A stretch of 58,946 bases of DNA from Apostichopus californicus (Eukaryota; Echinodermata; Holothuroidea; Aspidochirotida; Stichopodidae): assembly GCA_020650975.1 (NCBI GenBank), contig JAIPMN010000212.1:1-58946 (forward strand), written 5' to 3'. The notes under the pieces were generated by a model. It worked only from the letters and a program-made list of their open reading frames with translations. It was not told the origin of the DNA and did no database searches. Each line of letters begins with the position of its first letter. Position 1 is the stretch's first letter. The position numbers were made by a program, and so were the translations under genes. Below are positions 1 through 20,487 of this stretch, in pieces.

Positions 1-49
1 CTTTTTGAACGTTTATGTTTTTCTCTCTCCTTTTTGTCTCCTTTTGTAG

Positions 50-8311
<8,262 letters not shown>

Positions 8312-9041
8312 CCACAATTCCACAGCAGCGTCCCTTGTCAAGACGCTGGACCCGTCTCATTTAGTAGCATAGCATCCTCTTGGCTTCCTCCAACTGTCTG
8401 TAAAAGTCATCCCACAATTTGGTTGGTCGACTCGTGATGATGATGATATGCAAGGGAGAAATTAGTAACACCGCGGAGCTTCTGGTTTGCTTCCAGCTCA
8501 TGAATGGTAGATCTTTCGAATTGTCATTACAAGAAAGGCTTCTATTGTAATGTTCCATGCTTAAAGAAACGGTGGTTATGGACTCCATCATCTTGTGTGA
8601 GATACTGTTGAGTTATGATGCCATAATTAGTGGTCAAATAGTTACTTCTCTTCAAAGCTTGCGGGTTTCCTAAAAAATGAAATTTTATAATGAGCATCCA
8701 AAGCTAGTTTCTACTAGGGTACATCATTTTATTCTGTTATTTTGGTGATTTGATATAAATCTTGATATATTGCAGAATTGTTAAGGAAACATAAGCCAAA
8801 CAACCATCATCTCAATCATAGAGATTCCTTACGACGAGTAATCCTCAAAAGACTAAAGCAGTTTCTCGGGTAGATTGAAGGTGTGGTAGTCGTGTCCCTG
8901 TTTTTCTGTCCGTTTCTTTTTTTTCACGTTGCTAGCAAGCATGGCTGCTACTGTTATGAATATCAGTTATATAAGCAAATTTTTTAAACTTCCTTGACAA
9001 TTTCAGCATATGCAATCCCGTCTGTTCTCAAGGAAAATAAA
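8312..9041 (+). other. PPP4R3: PPP4R3 proximal 3' untranslated region, ending at a candidate AATAAA
   Basis: This sequence follows the stop codon directly, with no acceptor-plus-ORF pattern. The first AATAAA on the plus strand is at 9036-9041. The transcript could run further: another AATAAA lies at 14553-14558, overlapping a Pumilio-type TGTAAATA. Which site is used cannot be decided from sequence alone. Confidence 0.45.
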
Positions 9042-12000
9042 CAAAGTGACAATTAAAGAAAGGAAACGTACAATTAATTCAAGTTATAATTGGGGTCATG
9101 CTATTCTTGAATGTCAGAAGTCCAAAATTGTAGAGCTATTTGCTTGAACAGTGAAGTTAGAGAGAAGTTAATTTAGTATAGATCTCTATCATGTAGGTTG
9201 AGGATGATGGGTTAGGTTTATGTACCCTTGAAAACAAAAGGCACACTATGAAATTGCCCCAAATTTATCATCACCTTTTGGAAAGGATGGAGATTTTGTC
9301 TGGCAAAAGTGAGAAAAATTCCTGCAAAATTTGTAAATTAAACTTCGGGTGGCTGTATTTTAACAGATTGTGTAAAAGTAGTGCATTTTTAATCAAATAG
9401 GGTTTGGTTGTGTTATTCACTGGACACATTTTGAGACAAATTCAAGTTTAAATTGTTCTGGAGTAACTCAAATCATCAAATGGTTGTTGGATGGCTAATG
9501 GTCCTTTAAGCCCTGTCTCCATATTTTCCTTCTTCAGCAATTGCTATGGAACTTGTTGAGAACATTTTATAAAAAAAAGTGAAAGATAGAAGAATGGTAT
9601 ACATCACACACTACAAAAACCTATTCTATAAAGTCATCAGGATTTTGGTTGATATAACACATAATGCGTTGAAGGAAAGAATTTATCTCGATTCACGTTA
9701 CCACATCCAACCCCACCCACCTCCCCACCCCCGCTTGTTTTCACGAAAAGATATAAATGGGTACTCGCTTTGTCCATATAAAATCTCCATTCAGTGAATG
9801 TTATAACATATAGCATAGGTGATTACTTAAAAGTAATTTCAGATTGAGATCTTAAAAGTGTTGAGAATGTTGAATCATGCCAGCAAATCATGCCAACAAG
9901 TGACAGAGACAACTAATTTTTCTGCAGAATTTGTGATGGAAGCTTTCTTTTTATGTGATTTTAAGAATTTGTCTTTATGAGTACGTGTTGACACTAAAAC
10001 TTGTCGAGAGAAATATTGCTCAGGTTTGATTTGTTGTTTTTATCATTTTTTATCTCTTTGTTTTTTCTTCTTTTTCTTCTTCTTCTCCTTATATATGAAA
10101 TTATCAATAGATATGGTTTGTAAGAAAGCATGCTGTGTTAACAAGTATATGTGACCCTCCTTGCAACATGTACTTTCCTTGGAATGTTTCCCCCAAGGTA
10201 TTGCATCATGCTTCAAGAAAGTTTTTTATTTCTGAATGTTCCTTCCTTTCAACACCAAAGTTTGAAACTCAAACATTTGAAAATAACAGAAAATATTTAC
10301 CTTATTTTCAAATTAGTGGAAACAGAAAAAAACAGTTAAACCTGGGAGCTAATGAACTGCAACTTCTACAGAACTGTACTGGAAAATACAGCAAGCTTTC
10401 TTTCATTGTAATAGTGGGATTTTATTATGCAAAGAGTAGTTTAAACCATATCTGGAAAACCAAGACCAAAGATTTCATGACAAAAGATAATTCAATCTTC
10501 CTCACCCAGTATTCTTAAACAAAGTTTTTTTTTCCCCTTTTAAGGTTGTAACAAGCAAATGTCTGTGTCAGTTGCCAGTGGTATTTCCCAATTCCTTGTT
10601 GAAGCCATTGAGTGTTTTTAGCAGAAATTAACCATTCTGTGTGTTTATATGTGAAGGTTTAATGCAAACTTAATGAGATTGATTTAATTGGTATCCACAA
10701 ATGGGATATGTCTCTTTCTTCTCTCTCTCTCTGGGTGATTTTTCAGGATCCCTAAATCACAACAAAAAATTCAGTTCTCATTTTAAGATTTTATGATGTA
10801 TTAAGTAAACATTGGAACAAATTGGTATGTGCTGCACTTTCTAGCAAATTGTAGCAAACTTTCGCCATATATACGAATCATGACAAAAGATGCTCTCATC
10901 GGTGAAAAGGTCCATGTCCCCCAAAGTTATTGAAGTTTGCAGGGAAAGTGCCCCAAGGATGGGGGGGGGGGTGTCTTTTGTCCTGCTAATAGGATTGTCC
11001 TGAATGATGTACAAAATTACATCAAATATATGAAATGCTTATCTTTGTTTCTGTATTGCTGGGATTAATGACATCCGCCGATTACCTTTGCAGATCTACA
11101 TCGTAAACTTAGTAGATTTTAGTGGTTACTTTGAGCAAAATGTTGAAAGTTTGATACATCTTGGCTGTAATATTTGAGGGTTATAATTTTTTGTATTTTT
11201 TTTGTATGATTTACCAAATTAAATTTCTCCGTTGTCTCTCTCACTTCACCTGTAGATAAATAAGCATGTGAATGTTTATAATGGTGGTAATTGTTTGATA
11301 AGAGGTTAAGACTTAAAACTTAGCGATCAGTCTGCTTATCTTAATGACTGTTTACATCTCAGGGTAAATGTTGAGTATTCGTATGTCTTCTTTTTTTTTT
11401 GGTGGGGACATAATGTTTGTATAGACATACCATCCTTGGCTTGAAGCAACTTTGTTTTGTTCGTTTCTGAAATTATAAGGGTGGCAAACGATGGTGATGA
11501 TTATGGATTATGCTTCCTTTTGTGCATCATCGTCTATGCTTACAATTGTTACCCATCTAGTAGGACCAAGTATCACTATCTGGATACTAACCCGCCCCTC
11601 CCCCCACCTGTACCTGTCTAGCCTACATGCCCTTTGCTCCGATCCATACCATGTTATTCCTCCCAATTATGAATGCTGCTGAATACAATTTCTAGCCTGC
11701 CAAAAAACAAAGATGATTTCAAACATGGCTTCAATCAATGACAGTTGTCCAGTTGGGTTGTGTTCATGAATTACTTTCATCTTCAGTGGAGGGTGGGTTT
11801 TTAATTTGCTCTTTGCTGTTGTTTTGGCTTTTTGTATCATGTTGTTAACACCCATGTGCCTTGAACAGTGCTATTGGTAGCAGAGTTTGTTTTATCTCTA
11901 TGTAATCCAATCATCCAAGTAGTTAATTAACAACTGTCTAAAATCAATGTTTGTAAAGAGGAAAAACAAAAGACCTGAAATGTTGCATCTCTTTTCAAGG

Positions 12001-15000
12001 TGTTATCATTATCCTGCATCTCGTTCACATCCAATCCCAAGTTTCCTTATTGTGCGAGGGTAGCGATTTTTTCATTGCTCTGATGGATGACGGGGTTACG
12101 GGAAGGCTATTCCAAGCCCCTCCTTTATTAACACTCTAGTCACTTAAGTCTTATTTTCTAGTCCACTTGAGAAAATTAGAACAAAAACCTTACTTGGTTT
12201 ACAAGTTCACTGTACTGGTAGCTAATAATGCATATGTACTTATTGAAGAATCATTTGAATTTTTTTTTTAATTTGTGTGGCTTTCTTTATTCTTTTTCTT
12301 TTGTCTTAGGTTATAGATCAATATCCCGTGATCTATTCTTACTGCCTTCTTAATTTAACTCACTACCGTGCTGCTTTTGTTATGTGAATCGAACACCTTG
12401 TTCGCCATCACGGTCACTCTGAAATGTCTTTGATGTTTCAAATTCTGGAAATGTTGTTTGTGCTTTTGACATGAAACTACTTCTCTGATTGAATGACAAG
12501 AAGCTAGGGGGGGGGGGGGGTGTACTCCATCAGATTCACTCTTGTGTAAAATGTTTTAATGGTTATCATTGTTGTTGTACTGTTGTTTATCACAAATACA
12601 CTCGTCTGAGGTTTGTAACAGTTGCAAAACTCTTTTTACATCTGATTAAGAGAAACATAAAATTGATGATGCTTGGAACCAGCTCGCCTAACTTTGGAAT
12701 TTTGTTTTGGGTTCATTAATCAACACAAATGACATTAACTTTGCATATGTATCTTAAGCTGGTATCTTGCTTTCACATGCATGCTTAGGTGTTAGTGTCA
12801 TTACCTTGCAATGTAGCTTAAAATTTGGAGGAAAAAAAACACACATTTTGTTAACCTTACATATGTATCTTAAGTTGGTCTATTGCTTTCACATGCATAC
12901 TTAGGTGTTTTTAGTGTCACTACATTTGCAATGGAGTCTAAAATTCGGAGAAAACAAACACATTTCGTCACAAATCGTTTCATATCGGAAAATAATACTG
13001 CATGGTTGGTTTTGTTATTTTGTAACAGTGATGTAGTTTGGATGCCAGTTCCTTCATCACCATGGTAACCTAGGAATAAGGGTAACAGTGTCGGCATGTG
13101 GGCAGCTTTTATGGTTTGAAATATTGTGTGTGCAAAAGTTTTGGTATTTTTTTAAGGGAAAATTACTGAAATGCTTAAAAGTGTTTTGGAGAATGTGATG
13201 AATGCCTGGAACAACAACTGTAACATTTAGTTATATCACACCAGTGCCTTGAATTGCTAACCATGTGTTTCATAGTTTTCATGTTATTAGAATGAATTTT
13301 TAATATGTAAAACAGTATCAAGTTGGACTGAGGGGAAGATTTATGTAAAAAAAAAACAGAAGAAGAAAACAGTATCTTCCGTACATTTTAATATTTTTTT
13401 CTCTTTTTTTTTTCTTTTTGCATAAAATGCTATAATTATTGGTTTCTGGACTGTGTGTGTGTGTGTGTATGTTAACTGGTCATGTTGGTTCATATTGTGT
13501 ATATTTGGAGGCAATTAGCCCTTCATTTAAATTCACTTATTTTAAGATATTAGAACCACTTTTTTCTTTCTTTCTTTTTTCCCCCCTTCTCAGTGACACC
13601 ACAGAATAATTGTTTATGTTTTACTCGTCTCAACTAATTTAACATCTAAGGGGGAAAGCTGGTGATATGACAGACCAAGTGAAAGCTACATTGAGAAACA
13701 TGCATACATAGGTGTCGTTAAAATACAATTGTGATTTCAATTGGCTAATCAGAGTAACCAGTGCAGCTAGTGCACTGCTTCACTCAGGAATGAAATATCC
13801 AATCAAAGACTGATGTTTATTAACACAGCATAAAAGAGAGATAGAGTCAGTGTGGAGGACTAGGAGGAGGCCTTGGTAAAGAGTGGGGTTTTAACATATT
13901 TTTAACGGATGAAACGACGAATGTCTTGGTAGGTCCTAGTATCATGGACTCGGGTATATATTTTATCTCACTGTTGAATATTAGCAGGAAATGAACTGAG
14001 GGAAGTGTCTATGAAATGTTAACCAAATGAACAAGATTTTGCTTTTTTCTCCATAGAGGTCAAATGAGGGATAAATATGATGTGAATTTGCAGAAGATTA
14101 CGTTTACAAACATTTTTCGAGATTCGACGATTATGAAGATTTTGTTACGGTTATTCCTCTGTTTGAATTAGATTTTTTTGTACATGTACTCATAACAATG
14201 CAAATGTTATATAGAATGATGTCCCCCTTGAAAAGACAAAAAAAAATGTATTATCATGCATTTGAATAGTATGTAGAATTTAAGGCTCATTTTACCTACA
14301 AGTTTCATGAATTGGTGTGTCATATGATGTAAATGTGTTTTTTTTTTTGTTCTTGTTTGAATGAAATATGAAAATGAGACAACAATATCAGGGGAAACAC
14401 TTGCCTGGCTTTTACAAAGGCAGTTTGTTGCTGCCCTTCCATTACCCATTCCTTGGCAAGCAAGTTAATCAAAATTTTTCTTCTCTTGTTTTTTTCTTTT
14501 TTTTGTAATGAAGGTTAATTGAATATTGGATAAAGAGACACATTTCTCTGTAAATAAAACAAATTTGAACTACAGAAGTGTTTGTTTTCTTCTTTTGAGT
14601 CTGTTTTTTTTAAAAAAGCAAAATTGTTTAACTTTATTTAGCATTCTGGTATGTTTCTGGAGGGTCAGGCTCTCTCATTCTTCTTCTTCATTTCAATGGT
14701 TATTTAAAAATTTATTCTGTTTGTGATTTGTACTATTTGCAGTATATAGGAACAGTAAAATAGTGTTTGAGGGGGGGGGGGAGGGGGAGCAGGAGGCCTG
14801 CAGGTATCTGCCCAATCTATGAGTAGTAATCCCAAGGAATAATGATCCCCTACTTTTGGCTGGTCAAGATTGAGGATAGTTATAGTGTTTGAATTAACAC
14901 TACACACATTAGTTGGCTATGCCCAGCTAGTGGTTATTAGGAAATGTTTGGAAGGCTGTACTGCTTGCAGATCCTATGCTGAATTTTTACCAGAGTTTTG

Positions 15001-15370
15001 TGAAGTTGTAAGTACATTCTGGGCGACAGTGGTCAAGGGGTCCCCATGGACGGCTTATTCATCACATCTTCCCCAGTAAAAGAAAATATAGCCAATGACC
15101 GGCACCTGTGTCGATATATTACAAATTATCGTTCTGTTTCAAGCTTCATTAGTGAAGAAATGGTATACAACCTCTAAAATGAAGCATCACTCATCTCATG
15201 TGACTGTAATGACTATGACGTCTTCAGATAGTGACAGCAGCCATTGACAGATCGACCAGCTATTATGGCCATTACCTTGAAGAACCTACTCAAAAGCCAA
15301 ACTTTTTTACTCTTTGACATGATAGTTTATCTTCAAGAGGGAATGGTGATGCATGGTCCCATTCCTGTTT
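9042..15370. other. Non-coding interval, possible extended PPP4R3 3'UTR
   Basis: This is T-rich sequence on the plus strand with many homopolymer runs (G10 at 10961, G14 near 12507, G-rich at 14771) and a GT microsatellite near 13456-13470. Open frames of up to about 127 codons (10135-10518) have no recognisable product and no splice-site support. The T-richness and the lack of recognisable elements fit a long 3'UTR or plain intergenic DNA. Confidence 0.5.
12734..12970. repeat. Diverged tandem duplication, unit about 118 bp
   Basis: CATATGTATCTTAAG occurs near 12745 and again near 12864. Each copy is followed by GCTTTCACATGCAT, CTTAGGTGTT, a TAGTGTCA block and an AAA-TT-GGAG block. Two adjacent copies have diverged by substitutions and small indels. 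Confidence 0.75.
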
Positions 15371-15374
15371 CTTG

Positions 15375-15735
15375 GTAATTGTAGCAATGCTGGTTGCCAT
15401 GGTGATTGAAGCAATGCTGGTTGCAATGGTGATTGAAGCAATGCTGGTTGCCATGGTGATTGAAGCAATGCTGGTTGCAATGGTGATTGAAGCAATGCTG
15501 GTTGCAATGGTGATTGAAGCAATGCTGGTTGCAATGGTGATTGCAGCAATGCTGGTTGCCATGGTGATTATAGCAATGCTGGTTGCCATGGTGATTGTAG
15601 CAATGCTGGTTGCCATGGTGATTGTAGCAATGCTGGTTGCATGGTGATTGTAGCAATGCTGGTTACAATGGTGATTGCAATGCTGGTTGCAACGGTGATT
15701 GTAGCAATGGTGATTGTAGCAATGCTGGTTGCATT
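15375..15735. repeat. Minisatellite, 27-bp unit, about 13 copies
   Basis: The unit is about 27 bp, built on AGCAATGCTGGTTGC followed by AATGGTGATTGA, with C/A variants in the middle (GCCATGG or GCAATGG). The period is a multiple of three and several frames lack stops, so long open frames appear on both strands (a hydrophobic nine-residue repeat on plus, a His/Asn-rich repeat on minus). No flanking gene structure supports translation. The last copies are shortened and irregular. Confidence 0.93.
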
Positions 15736-18700
15736 TCAAATTTAGATATAATCACAGTTGGAGTATCTCCACCCCCCCCCCTCCTGCCACTGGTGAAGTC
15801 TGTCTGTTACAATGATTGACTCTTTCCCCACAGATTCCAGTTGTATAAGAGACTACCCAAATATTGAAAATATACAGAAAAGTCAGACAGGCACCTCAAT
15901 TCATGACAATTTTCTAGCCATGCAAGGCCCACAGTGTGTGCTTTCTATGGAAATGTCTGATTCTTCACTGACACCAATTGAAAGATGGAAAGAGAAATGA
16001 GAAAACAAAATTGAAAATGCATTTTTTTTTTTTTTTTAATATGTATTTCACGATAAATCATGCCATAGAACACAACGTGTAAGAAGAGACACTTTAATTC
16101 TATGTAGTTCACAAGTTATTCATTGAGAAATGTCAATTTCTAGTCATGTAAAAACAAGCCATGCCTTTCATAACGGGTATTCCGGTGTTGAAGTAGATTT
16201 TTTGCTAGTAAATGCTAGAATAAGAAAACTGACATTTTAATTTTGAAGAAACAAACTTGCATATGTTTGTTGTGTAAAAGTAAAATCAGAACAGGATATA
16301 ATTTACTGGGTTTAAATCCACTTAGAAAGGAGAAACATTTTCAATGCTCCATGTTAAGACATATTCAGAAAATTTCAGCCATTTCAGGAGAATTTATCTG
16401 ATGTATAAACATGTTAGTCTTGAGAAATGTTAAAATCTGAGTAAATACAGGAACATTTCACATTAAAGCTTAATATTTGTTGTACAAATCTGATATGCCA
16501 TGGCATGATCTTACTAATTAATCAGGTATAATCTTTTTATTTAATTTTTTATTTAATTGATCCGAGTATGGACAGAGATTAAATGCCGCTTAAGAATCAC
16601 ATTAACATCCAGAAGGAGATATTTAATAGTCTGTATTACTCACAGACGGTAGTATGCACAGGTAAACCAATGAGGGAAATTGACCACAAAATTATGAATA
16701 GTGTTAAAAGGGAAAAGAAATTTTTGGCTAAGTAAATACGATGACAAGATTTATCATTTGAAAAGGCCAATTTTGGGCACATTTACAGAGAATGACTAAG
16801 TAATAGAGAAATAAGATAACTTTGAGCCAGGAGGACAGTGCCCCCAACTGTCGTACTGTCCCGGCCTTATGCCAAACTCCTGCAACACCATTTGTTTATC
16901 TGTCTGAGAGCATGGAGAATATGTTAATATATGCCTAACTTCAATTTTCTAACAACATAAATTCAAAAATGATGAAATATTTTGAGTCATGAACAAAGAT
17001 GGAATATCAATGAGTAGTTTAATACAAGCTGCTTGACATTAAAGACATCGAATATTCCGCTACACAACAGAGAAAAAGTAGGAAAGAGGTGATAAAAAAA
17101 AAATTGTGAGGAATCAGCTTGAACCGATGTATCACAATGCAACTTTGTTACATGTTGCTCACTTTTAAGAACAATAAATACTCAGAAACTCCACAATAGA
17201 GAAAAGTTGAAATCTTTTAAAAATGTGAGCAACAACGACTGGAATATCACCTAGGTGATAAACATTTGATTCAAAATTAGCCGTATGTATTATATAACAC
17301 CATAAAGAAAGGTACGATATTTTCTGCATGCGTCCGATTATCAGAACGATCGACATTCACATACAAAATTTACTGAATCGATGGGGAGAAATAGTGTTCT
17401 GTACTAATTTTAATAACTTAATACTATCATATCCTATTTTTGGCTTCAATAAAATCAAGGTTAAAGTATAATCCAACAACATATACATATTTAAATTATA
17501 ATATGAAGGAGAGAGAGATTTTAAACAGATCAATCGCTATAGTACCAACCGACCAATCAATGCACTGATCAATACAGCAAGCACATCAAAGACAGGTTTA
17601 ATACAATAATGAAGTCCACCAATCCTGGCAGGGAAGGGATGAGATTCAAGATACACTGGGTGTGATTCAGTGTATAATTATCTCAGCCAAATAATCCTCA
17701 AGAAAAAAGGAAATGGAAATAATTCTGCCAGCAAAGGCAACAGGCTTAATGTTGCTAAAGGTTTCCGAATTGCTGTTGACCTTCAAAATTGTCAATGGAG
17801 ATGGAAAACATTTATTAGATTGGAATTATTAGAGTAGGGCTTGACGAAGGCAGGTAAATGTTTAAGTTTTTTTTATTGGTTCACCTTTGTTTGACATTCT
17901 GGCAAATTTAGAAGCAATATGACCTATGACCTATCAAACTAGGACGGCACACAAATGTTTGAGCAAGATGAGATTATTATATCACGTTTCCTATGAAATA
18001 GTCACCCAAAAAAACTTAAAACTTAAAGATAAATCCTTGCTTTCTGTGGGTGAACTGCAAAAGAGTAAGAATTTTTGTGAGATGGACAGAAATTTCACAA
18101 ATAGTTAGAAAAGGACTTATGAAAAGCCATTACATCAAGGATTGTTAAAATTGCACGATAGCCAAGGTGAAAATGACGGACGGACTTGTACACTAGATGA
18201 AGAAAGAAATAGAAAAAAAATCTCAAGGGTTTTCAGAGAAATGTTAAGTCATTAACTAAGTGTCAAGGTCTAAAGATCAAAATTGAATTACATATTTAAA
18301 GAGTACAACATGAAGTAACATACTACAATGTCATGTTTACCAAAGCTATTGAGAACTTACACTAACATGAACTTATGTAGAGTTTGCATAAGATGTTTTG
18401 ACGATAAAGTTTTTAACTTATATATATTTGAAATGGAATCAGTAAAATATCAACACATATGACAGGCAGTTGGAGATGGGGAGGGAATGGGGGGGAGGGG
18501 TTAGGGGAGGGGTGAAATAGGGGATAGGTGTATTCAAAGAAGTACATATTTTTGTTCAGTGACTGGATATCAGTCTCAACTATTGAGTTCAACCTACATT
18601 AATGCTGTCATGATAAAGATCATTTTGAGAATAAATTGAATTGACAAATACTCCCCAAAACACATTTATCAGTCTCCTACACCTCACACTGTCCTTTCCA

Positions 18701-19334
18701 CTCCACCCCTGGTCCTCTGCATCTTCCCATCTGTACCTCTTCCCTGTCTTACAGTGAATAACAGTAGCTGCCTGCTAAACCATTCCCTTCCAAAAGATAC
18801 CATAGCTTTAAGAGGAATTATTTACACATTCCACCTGATGAATATGAAAACGTTTTTACCAATGCAGCATTTACAGCGGCCCGCACGATTTCAGGCTTGC
18901 CAGGACAAGGATTGGAATAATAATATCATAAAGTTTTCTTTGTTGATCTCCTAAATGTTAAGCTGTATGTGGGACATGTGAAAGACTCTCAGTACCATTT
19001 ATTTCTCTTGTTTTTTAATTGTTTATCTTTTCTGTTTTAGTTTCATTGTCAAAGGGTCATATTTACAAATACATACTGAATATGACATAACGATTTGTGA
19101 CCACTTTACGATTCGCACTTGAAATTTACAAAATAACAAAGATCTTACACAATCTTTTACAGCATTTAAAAAAAAAAATAATTGAAATAATTAAGAACAT
19201 TGTGAGTCAAAGATTAAATTGTTTCCAACATTATGCAGCTCAACAAGCTATAAACGACTCTGAATAAATATTTATGGATTATCTGATCTATATAAATCAA
19301 ATTCTAACATGTTTATTACATGTAATATTATTAA
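15736..19334. other. Tail-to-tail intergenic DNA between PPP4R3 and CFAP36
   Basis: No gene is recognised. There is a C-rich run at 15772-15783, a 17-base T run near 16021 and a G-rich stretch at 18478-18530. A minus-strand AATAAA (TTTATT at 19312-19317) is the nearest clear poly(A) signal I noticed downstream of CFAP36 on its strand. Confidence 0.6.
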
Positions 19335-19383
19335 CATAGGCGTAGGAGCCTAATTTGATTTGGGGGGGCTGTAACGACTTGCC

Positions 19384-19566
19384 CGAAAAATATAACCAAA
19401 ATTTTTTTGCGCGCTCCGTGCACGTTCAACATGTTAATGTACATATCATATAGGCATTCATCGGTTATTACATCACATGCCACTAATCGATGAATGCCTA
19501 TATGATATGCACATTAAGTTGTTGAACGTGCGCGGAGCGCGCGAAAAATTTTGGTTATATTTTCCG
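19384..19566. repeat. Long imperfect inverted repeat inside the MITE
   Basis: The left arm includes GCGCGCTCCGTGCACGTTCA and TAGGCATTCATCG. The right arm is its inverse, CGATGAATGCCTA through TGAACGTGCGCGGAGCGCGC. The loop is about 24 bases. A transcript through this region would fold into a stable hairpin of roughly 80 bp. Confidence 0.85.
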
Positions 19567-19650
19567 TGTTATTACCCTTCCATATTGGTTATAATTATTG
19601 GGGACGTCATTACAATAATAACGATAATATTAATATTAGTCTAACCATTG

Positions 19651-19965
19651 AAAAACACACTGCAAATTATTCTTCTTTCAGTAGGCGCCCCAAAAATTAT
19701 CAGCATATTGTCCGAATTTTCACCAAAAAAATTGAAAAACACACTGCAAATTTTTCTTCTTTCAGTAGGTGCCCGAAAAATTATCACATATTGCCCGAAT
19801 TTTCACCAAAAGAAATGAAAACACACTGCAAATTATTCTTCTTTCAGTAGGTGCCCGAAACATTCTCAGCATATTGCCCGAACTTTCACCAAAAAAATTG
19901 AAAAACACAACTGCAAATTTTTCTTCTTTCAGTAGGTGCCCGAAAAATTCTCAGCATTTCCACAA
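19651..19965. repeat. Tandem repeat, 83-84 bp unit, about four copies
   Basis: AAAACACACTGCAAAT recurs at about 19651, 19735, 19817 and 19901 (the last with one inserted base). Each is followed by TTCTTCTTTCAGTAGG, a GCCC block and an AATTTTCACC block. The last copy is truncated. Confidence 0.88.
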
Positions 19966-20368
19966 AAATTTTTGGTTGGGGGGCTACAGCCCCCCGCCTC
20001 CTACGCCTATGATTATTAAAGTTGACAACATTTCTTCTGTTACCAACAACTGCAGCAAAAAATCCATTGTTTGCTGATACTGTGTGTACTCTTATTATTG
20101 TGTATCAAGACATCAAAGGACAACTAAAATCTCAACTTCGAAGAAATATTTTACGTTACAGAGAATATTCAATGAACCCTCCCTCCATAGTCAGGTCCGA
20201 CACCCAACATCCATAACTCATCTTGAAATTGATTCTCATCTCTGGAATGGAAATAAACCTATGAAGAGGATCATTCTGCATTATCAGGTTCACTTTATGA
20301 GCGCTGTAACATGTCATATTTTTAAGAAGAAGGACATTTTTTCTTAGAAAGCTCCACATTTGACAGGA

Positions 20369-20487
20369 TTATGACTTATTAATGACCTCCTGCTTGAGCC
20401 GTTCTGCCAGAGCCTTTCTCATAGCCAACGTTTTCTCTTGCTCTTCCTTAGACTTTGCTGCCACCCCACTGCTGCTACCATCCAACC
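20369..20487 (-). CDS. CFAP36: CFAP36 last coding exon, tail LAERLKQEVINKS
   Basis: The acceptor is TTCTTCTCACTAG. It reads GLDGSSSGVAAKSKEEQEKT, then LAMRKALAERLKQEVINKS and TAA (20371-20369). The EVINK terminus is shared with vertebrate CFAP36; this protein has one extra Ser. Confidence 0.95.

Larger units (their letters stand above)
19335..20011. mobile_element. 677-bp hAT-like MITE with internal hairpin and tandem repeats
   Basis: The ends are inverted: CATAGGCGTAGGAG on the left and CTCCTACGCCTATG on the right, each with an adjacent GGGGGGCTGTA-type block. Identical 8-bp duplications, ATTATTAA, flank it at 19327-19334 and 20012-20019. Inside are a roughly 80-bp-arm foldback (19384-19463 against 19488-19566) and about four copies of an 83-84 bp unit (from about 19651). 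There is no transposase frame. The element is hAT-type by duplication length and must be mobilised in trans. Confidence 0.88.

Noticed and set aside
10135-10518. 127-codon plus-strand open frame downstream of PPP4R3
   Set aside because: No recognisable domain, no splice signals of a gene around it, and an A/T-driven residue composition; expected by chance in a window of this size.
15290-15739. 149-codon His/Asn-rich minus-strand frame
   Set aside because: It is created by the 27-bp minisatellite, whose period preserves frame on both strands.
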